Assembly: GCF_037975245.1 (NCBI RefSeq)
Contig: NC_092576.1
Location: forward strand, 43,655,611-43,719,610
Direction: 5' to 3'
DNA: 64,000 nt
DNA from: Apostichopus japonicus
Taxonomy: Eukaryota > Echinodermata > Holothuroidea > Aspidochirotida > Stichopodidae
Below, in pieces: positions 38,301 to 47,300 of the stretch. How positions within the stretch are numbered: position 1 is the first letter of the stretch; each line of letters starts with the position of its first letter. The notes below the pieces were generated by a model. That model was not told the origin of the DNA and did no database searches. It saw nothing but the letters and a program-made list of their open reading frames with translations. The position numbers and the translations under genes were made by a program.

Positions 38301-41300
38301 ATTATAATGTTATTATTTTCAAGTATTTATCCTGTAAACAAACATGATGATATTAATTCTATTTATTATTTTCCTTTCTTCAGATTCCCATACACTGTGT
38401 GAATCTAGGCTGGTCCTTTTGTAAGATTGATGAAGATGGGAACATTATCCTCTCCTCTGGTCTCTCTCTACCAATCATAACATCAATAGAGTATATAAGC
38501 ATACAGACAGAGGAAGGGAGAGAAATGAATAAACATGAAGTTAATGGAATATTAAACTATGTACAACACTCTCAAAGATTCCAGGAACTGCTGTAAGTAT
38601 AATTAATAAATATGTAAATAGTATTAGTAATTAATATAGTAACTAATTAATATTAATGATGTAAACAAGATAGGAATTATTAATATAGTTAGTATTTAAT
38701 AATTACTGTTAGGTTTATTGATAGGTTTAGATAATTGTAGAAGTAAAACAAAACAAATTAAGAAGAAATTGAATAAAGAAATAAACTAACAATGAAAGAA
38801 CAGTCATCAGGTAAGGAATATGATTAATGGGAGAGTAAAATAGAGACAAAATGAGACAGAAATACATAAACTTTAACAATAAATTCATCATAAATTATTT
38901 TTTTTGAAATAGGGAGATAGGAGTCCCAAGCTAAAATGTAAACAAATAATATATCTCATTGAAACAATAACAACAAAATAGGATGTATTTAGACCAAGAT
39001 ATGAGGAATCAATCATTCAAATTATCATCATCTTTGAGTATGAAAAAGATGTTTTGCCAAAATCTACCTAAAATAAACACAAACATTTAAATTAACATAA
39101 TTTTTTAAAGGGAAAACGGCTAGAACAAAAAAAAAGTCAACTTTGTTATACTGAAGCTCATATTTTCCTCTTTATTAGGTGGAAATTTTACTTAATTAGT
39201 TTATTAATTAACTGATTATAAATGCACATTTATTTTAAAGTAAAAACAAGACAGTGATATAAATGAAACATATCGTAATTGGCCCCATCTATTAATATGG
39301 CACCTCTCTTAACTATACTACCCTAAGCTTTCCCTAATCAACCCCTCGCCCCCTTCGCAATCCCCACCCCCACAACCAAACTATGCCAGACCACCTACCC
39401 CATTTCGTTAATCTATGTTTATAACACTTGGGAACTTACCTTGTTAACAACACCCCTGCCCCCCAACCCGCCACACTACCCGCCACACTACCCCCCACAC
39501 ACACACACTAACCCCCCCCCCCACTACTCAGCAAAGTCTCCTGTCATACTATTAAGGTTCGCTTCTTCTGATCAACCTGTCGTTACCTCCTCCCCTCCAA
39601 CCCTTGCCCACCCCCCCCCACTGCCATGACCGACAAATCTTGATATATGCATATTATTAGACACAGTAGAGACCAATAAAACAGTATAACTGTAAATAAC
39701 ACTCAATATCACGTATATAGTTATTCTCTACCGATTCTCATTGTGTGCAGAATATACTTATATATAGAAACAAACACAGTACATCAGTTTAAAGAATAAT
39801 CTCTAAGATTTTGATGCAGATCCTTACTAACATTGCAGTATTCTTCTGTCTACCAAACAACCCCCCCCCCCATTTTCCCAACCCACCACCCTCCCCCACC
39901 CCACTCCCCAATGCACCCTCCCTCCCAGACCTACAAGGCCAATAACCCTTATGTTATCTCTATATACTCTACAGTGTGTTGTTGTCACCATATTCCCATT
40001 TGTAAAATCTAACCTGTCATATATACCCAATACTGTACACATTTATATCATACATTTGTACGTTAAAAAATTTCCACTCTTTTCTACTCAGAACACGTTT
40101 TATTTTATCGTAAAAGTCTATTGAACTTATTTCATCATATTTTTTTCTTCCTAAAGATGTACACTGACTGTACTGACACTTTCAATAGTTTAACATTTTC
40201 TTTTGTTCAACACCTGTCAATCAAATACTTGAACAATACAATGAAAGAAGTTGTATTCAATGGAATAGACGCGCGCGCCTTCCAATGAAAAGAAGTTGTG
40301 TTCAATATAAGAGACGCGCGCGTGCTTTATAAAAACACCTGGAATTTACTGACAAACAAGTACCTGGAGATTGCAATAAATACGTCACGTCTAGACACTG
40401 TCTGGTTTTAAATCTTTGGAAGGCCATGCATGATATTGACCCTAAATTGTGAAGATATTTCTATATTTTTATGTTAAATTTGTTTATTGCTGTTTTTCTT
40501 CCTTTTGAGAAACAAATAATTATATAAGAAAAGATAGAGAGAAAATATAAGGGTATGTATGAAATTAATTAGAAAGGAAACTAAAGGGAAACAAGTGTAT
40601 AGCGAAAATGAAAAACAAATTAGAGCAAATTGTGATCAATCTGTAAAATATTTGACAATTATTATACATACTTATTTATTAATTTGTTTTCCTTTGCACA
40701 AAATCTTAGTAAATGTTTTATATTTAAACTAAAATCAAAATAAAATAAAACTGATAGCAAACTGCTTATCCACTAGAGATGGGGCCTTATCAACATTTGG
40801 ATTATAAATTTTTAACAATACACCTTCACTACCGCTGTTACCCAAAGTACTTCAGAAGTTGTTTGAAAAAAGTCTAGATAACTTTCCTGCCAAGCTCCAT
40901 GTCCTTTCTGAGATATCTGAGAGTCTGTAAGATTTCAGGCCTGGACGGTCTACATCTATGGCATTATTAGTATTACTGGGAAACATCACTATACCACTAG
41001 ATCATATAAACACCAATTACTGATGGTTCATTGATCTGAAAAAGCTATTGACACAATTATATATTGCTTATTACTGTAAAAAATGAAATATTTTGGAATT
41101 CGGGAATTTTCCATGACTAGCTAACTAGTTATTTATCCAACAGAAAGCAATGTGTCCAAATCAGTGATTGTAAGCCAGGGTATTTATAATATAGTATGTG
41201 GTGTGCATCAGGCGTCTATACTTGGGCCCAAAAAGTCTGAAGAAAAATAATTTAAGTTCCTTATTGGCTTTAGATTGGACAATAAATGATTGATTTAAGA

Positions 41301-44300
41301 CGGAAATAAATCTTTTCATAGTAACTAGCGTATTCCCTCCAACACAAGTTATAACAACGGACCCGAGCAACGTTAATAAAACATGTACACATCTACCGCA
41401 CCTAACGTTGTTCTCTCCACCCGCAACTACTCCCTCACTAGACCCTGTACTATATTACTTCCTTTACCCCATTCTTTCTTTTGCAATTATAAGTGGTTTC
41501 TACAGCCCCCTCCCTACCTCACAGTACTCTAACCTTACCATATCATCTCATTTCGTTACTTATGTATCGGATCTTCTTTACCAAATAGTCCGTACCTTTA
41601 TTTTTATTCATCTTTTACAGTACCACCTACACCCCCCCCCCCTTCCGCCCCTCCTTGCGTCTCTATAGTTAGAAAAGTAAATCAAAGTTTAAAGAGCAAT
41701 GACTAGGAGCTGTGACCTACAATATTCTAGGCCTTTCTCTAATACACGTTTAATCACACAAAGTAATCCATCCAGATACGACTGCCTCACCATACTCTCG
41801 ATAGTTTTATCCATTGCTAGGAGTCAATATGCTACTATTATATTACCGTACAGTGATCATGCTGTTTCTACACACACTGTGTATATCTGACATATGACAT
41901 CTGTGTACAGATAAATGTTAACTTTCCTTTCATTATAATCTCTATTAATATAATGATTTACTGTATATCAAGCTCATTGTATTCTTTATACATGACCTGT
42001 CAATCGCGATGTAATATATCACGTGACTAAACGACTGCAGCTTCGGTATCTGGATACGTCAATGATATGTTGTTATATATTACCGCGCGATTGACAGGTC
42101 ATGTATAAATAATACAATGAGCTTGATATACCAACTCCCCAGCCCCCCCCCTCCTTATATATGGTATAACTATTATATAAAATATGGTATAAACCGAAAA
42201 AAAACAACTGTTCGTTTTAAAGATATGTTCATAGACCACCACGACCTGAATGAATTTACCATGGCATATATATAGGCATCGTACAGTTGATGGTAGTAGT
42301 ATCGCTAGCAGTGTTAATGGGGGAATCGACTCACAGACAAACACACGTAATGTGATGATGTAGAAAGATGATGACGTAATGAAGTTCATCTGCAGTTTTA
42401 TGGATTGCTTCTTCGTGTGATTGTTAGTAGGTTGTAACATTCAATAATCTCGCGGAACATTAAATATGTAACTTGCAATTAAGTGCTAACGAGTTGAGGG
42501 TTAAAACATTACTGCAATATACGGTAATTCTTCAGTAATCGAAATTAGCTTTATTTTGGTAGATATACCAACCACGATTCCTTTATTCTCTTCCTCCTGC
42601 CCCCCCCCCCTCCCACTTCCAGCTATGACTCTGTTAAGACTCCATTAAAATGGTACGATATACTTTTCAGTGCCTTAGCTTGTGTAGATGCCATACGAGG
42701 GGGAGGAGGGGGGTATTTGAGGAACAGCGATAAATAATATGTATCGTCCAAATGTTGGTGATGCTCTATTGTGCGTAAATACCAGGGCTGGTTTTAGAGA
42801 TATTTTAGTGAGTGGGTCATTTCCCAAAAGATGCCATTGTGACACAATTTAAGCGAAGCGCCACCATCGGTTTGCACGTAACGTATCAAGAACATTGTTG
42901 TCAAGTTTACCCCCCAGATTGCTGGAAATGTCACATCCCCTCCCCGTCCCATTATAAAAACAATAAAATAAAGAAACGTTAATTAGAAACAAACATTCGG
43001 TAACAATACTTTGTAAGGCTAATAGGACATTGCGTTACTTTATAAGGTCTGCTTTATTCATTGTTTTATTCATGTTAGTAAAGATATGAAAGCACGCTAG
43101 CCGCATAGCCTATATATGCTAAAGGGAAGCCGTATGGATAATTTAGTTGTAAATTAATTGCTAGATTTGTGTTATCGGTATTTGCTTAACATGCCAAAAT
43201 GACCCTACCGGGGGGGGGGGGGCAAATGGGCTGAGTGGGTGGACCGTGTAGAGGACCCAACGTATTGTATTTTAAAAAGGTCCCCTGTTATACGTATTTC
43301 ACAGTGCTTCAATATTCTTAGTTAAATCATTATAGCACTTATATAGAGCTAACAATGAAACTGAAGGACCTGCTTGGAGCACATAGACGTAATCAATACC
43401 TGTACATATATGAGCAGTAGTTTTACAATAGACTGCTACATTATTCGCGCTGGTTAAATCGGTTGCCGTACAAATACCCCCCCCCGGACAAATACCCCCC
43501 GGACGTATACCCCCCCGGACTCATACCCCCGGGACAACTACCCCCGGACATACACCCACGAGGGAAAATTAACCCCACCCCCCAGCAATTACCTCCGGGA
43601 AAGCTCTATCCGCACAAATACACCGGCACAGATACCTCACTCAGGTTAGAACCCGAACTAAACCAGAATACGCCTCCCCCCCCCCCCCCTCCACGAACCT
43701 GTTAACCAAGCGGACCTTTAGCTGGTGAACTCCGTAGTACGAAAGCCCATTAGGGCCATGAAAGAAAATTGTCTTAATCTGTTATATCAGATTATTATTC
43801 TGATATATCAGATTATTATTCTGATATGAAACGTTAAAGCATATGACAATCAAAAAATGCATGTTGTAATTAGAAATTGACCGGCTGTTCCACGTCTTCT
43901 ATATAACCAAATTTAAAAGCAATATAACGTAGCTGATAAAAACTGCTAATCCACAAAATCACCAAGGTTGAAGAAAGAGATGTATGAAGTCGGCCTGACG
44001 TTTCGATTGTTTTCTACAGTCGAAATGTCAGGCCGATTTTTATCTCGACTGCCCCTCTCTATCCAGGTGTATAAATGTGTACCTGTGAGGAAAACAATGT
44101 GTGTGCGCTGGATTCTCGGCAGCCAGCCTGATGACCAGTGATTCAAAATGCTTTGAGATAGCTGTACCATATAAAGCGCTATACAAAAACTAACATAACA
44201 TAACAAATCATCAATTAAAATTACTCAGAAGAAAACTTGAAAATGGTAAGTCGCAATAAGCAGGAATTGTTCGGAGATTAATAATACAGAATATTGTCAC

Positions 44301-47300
44301 TATAACAAATAGTAAATTATTCATAACTACCACCAGTGAGCAATGCCCAAACCCACCCACCCCCGGGGCATCGGCCCATCGTCAAACCCTATCCAGGAGT
44401 TTGGGGGGCTTATATATGAAACACTCAAATTTTTTTAAAAGTCGGGAGGAGGTTAAAAGGGCCACAGCACACGACGACCCTAGTGGTGCCAGTTTAACCG
44501 ACACCCTGACCCAATTGTAAGTATGCTCTCGGAGTTGCCCGGCGATCAGGGTATATGTTGAGGCCCGCGGGAAACTAACCTCGTAAAAAGACGGGCGTAT
44601 CCGTCGCTGGCATATGTCAAGGGGTATATTCGTCCGGGGGTATTTATCCGGGGGGGGGGGTAATTGTCTTGGGGGTATTCGTCCGAGGAGGTAGTTGTCC
44701 GGGTGGGTAGTTGTCCGTGGGGTTTATGTCTTGGGGGGTAATTGTCCGGGGGGGTATCTGTCCGGGTGGTAGTTGTCCTGGGGGGTAGTTGTCCGGGATG
44801 GTATTTGTCCGGGGGTATCTGTCCGCGTGGTAATCGTCCGGGGGGTTATTGTCTGGGGGGTTATCGTCCGGGGGTATTTGTCTGGGGGTATTTGTCCGGT
44901 CACGGTTAAATCTTAGGGACTCTCTACGTCTATTGTTATTGTAACATAACTTGTGAACCCCCCCCCCCAAAAAAAAAAAAAAAAAAAAAACGCAGGTTCA
45001 TCGCATCGCGTTCGTGCGTATACGTGATGAGAGGTTAAAATAAACCTTTTTATCTGTCTTTACGCCATTTCTACACGTGCCAAGAATCTCGAGGTTGTAC
45101 ACTATACTAATGATATCACAAGAAATGATATGACCGTCGCTAAAAGTAACCGAATTAAACTTGCGACATAAAACATACCGTGTGTATTAAACTATTATCA
45201 GGAGATATACTACCGCGTCTTCAATGTATATGCATAAATGCTATTTGGGTCGTTCCGAATAAGACTAACAACAAAATGTAACTTTAATGATACATTTCAT
45301 AAAAGCTGACAATACAGTATATAGAGGAAAATAATGTAAATTTGCGATGTCAGCTATAAATTTGTGGAAAAAATATTCGACCATTTTTTTGTTAAATGCC
45401 TTAACAATATATTGATGACGTAACGAAGGTTCATTTTTTTTTTATTTGTTGGTTAGCTTATTCATGGGTCTGTTTGTGCATAGTGAGATTAACTTAACAT
45501 GCAGAAAATTAAGTCGGCAACTTACAATTATATTCAAACGAATTGAGAGATAAAACACTGATCAGATCCTTTTTTTACGGTCTCCCCTCCCCCCCCCCAG
45601 CCCTTCAAGGGTCCTTGATAAATCAGATATACTTTCTATTTAAAGTATGTTGAAAATGATCGTTTATATTTTTAATAACGGATAAACAAAAATATACAAA
45701 TGGATAATGTAAAAGGAAATAATTGCATGATTTACATTTTGTAAACTATCTTCCTTTAGACGGAGTTGGAAAACATGTCAGGTTACATCAGTGACATCTG
45801 TCTGTTTGGACATGAATACTGTGGTGCCGTTTATGAGCACCCGACAAAGAACGGAATGGGCTGGGTGGTTGGGAAAGGAGAGGAGGGCGGTGGTTAGGTG
45901 GGTTGAAAAGAATTAAACAGAGCCGTACTTAAACTTGTCTATTCACTGTTGCCCCACCGTAATAATTTGTCACAAGTTTCCGATTGAAATAAGGTTCGAC
46001 GTCATAATAGAACCTTCTTGAGACATTTGTATTTAACGTTTATTCTTCGTAAACAAAACTTCCATCATTTTCAAATAACCGTTTTAGTTGTTTTCAGAAT
46101 TGTCCGTAGCCGGTGTGTCCCAGAGCCTTCCTAATTTGTTTTTAATGATATGTGAGGTTGTAACAGAGGCCTTTAGGGACAACTATTGATGTATATTGCG
46201 TTCTCTGAGTTAATCTTTATACTTTATCCAAGATAGTAACAATTAAAGAAAGATGTAATGGCAAATGACTGATTCTTTCTTTCTCTGATTATAGGCTAAG
46301 GGGTTGTGTGCTGCCCTCATCAATACCCGTCGGATCATCTCTATCTACACTGAAATCTCGGGGAGTGAATGGTAAAGTTCTTATTAATTAATCGGTTTAT
46401 GACTGTTTCATTTTGTTAACAGTTTGAACCATTCTCGTAGACGACATTTGATTGGGTTTTGGTTTCAGTCAAAGTGAGGGCGCTATATCACCGGGCGTCA
46501 TTGCCTGTTGCAGTAAATATGGACAGATATTCATAAGTCAGAAAATTTGGGAGATACCATGTTTGTGTTGATGTTTTATAATACAGGGTAAAATTTTGCA
46601 TTGCAACAAGTTGAGTAAATTGGTTTTCTTGATAAAGTCAATCTGCTGCATTAAAGACTGATATGGGCCATCACTATCCTGTATTATTTAAAATAAAAGT
46701 ACATATAACTGTGTATCGAACCCATCATACAGGTAACATTACTAGAATATATTGAAGAAAAGCTTTCTGATTAGAAATAGCAATGAAAACAATATCGTAG
46801 GAAGCGATTTAAACATAAGGAGACAGAAAGCGATTTGATTTACAGGTCTTATTTTTTTTCGGAACTACGGTGGCTCAAGTAGGACATTGGAAATTCGGCT
46901 ATTTTATACCGAAAATTCATAATTTCAATATCAAAATTTTAGATAAATTTCTGTAATTTTCAACTATTTATCATAAAGTAGCACCAATGAAATGTTGACT
47001 TCTCTCACAACAAGTCGACTAATTTATCGAAAATTTGACGATGTTTGTCGGAAAGTCTACCTTGTTTATTTTGACCGTAAATACGTGTTTAATTGATGTT
47101 TATGATTGGAATTGTTAAATCTATGACAAAACTTTCATATAGACCGATCTATTTAAGTTGCACTTCTATGTCAGACTGCTACATTCTGACGAAAAGTTGA
47201 GAAAAGTCGAAACACGACGGATGAAGAAACGTATGGAAATCAACTCACACCATTACAGAGTTGCGACTAATGATCCAACTGTATGATCTAGCTCTACCTT

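Noticed and set aside
43463-43705. Proline-rich frame, and the mirror at 44644-44970 minus
   Set aside because: Generated by the C-rich minisatellites; no splice context.
45771-45896. Open stretch after an acceptor-like CTTCCTTTAG inside the long NLR-B intron
   Set aside because: 43 open codons but no donor, no similarity to the cassette exons, and the exon 7-8 join is complete without it.
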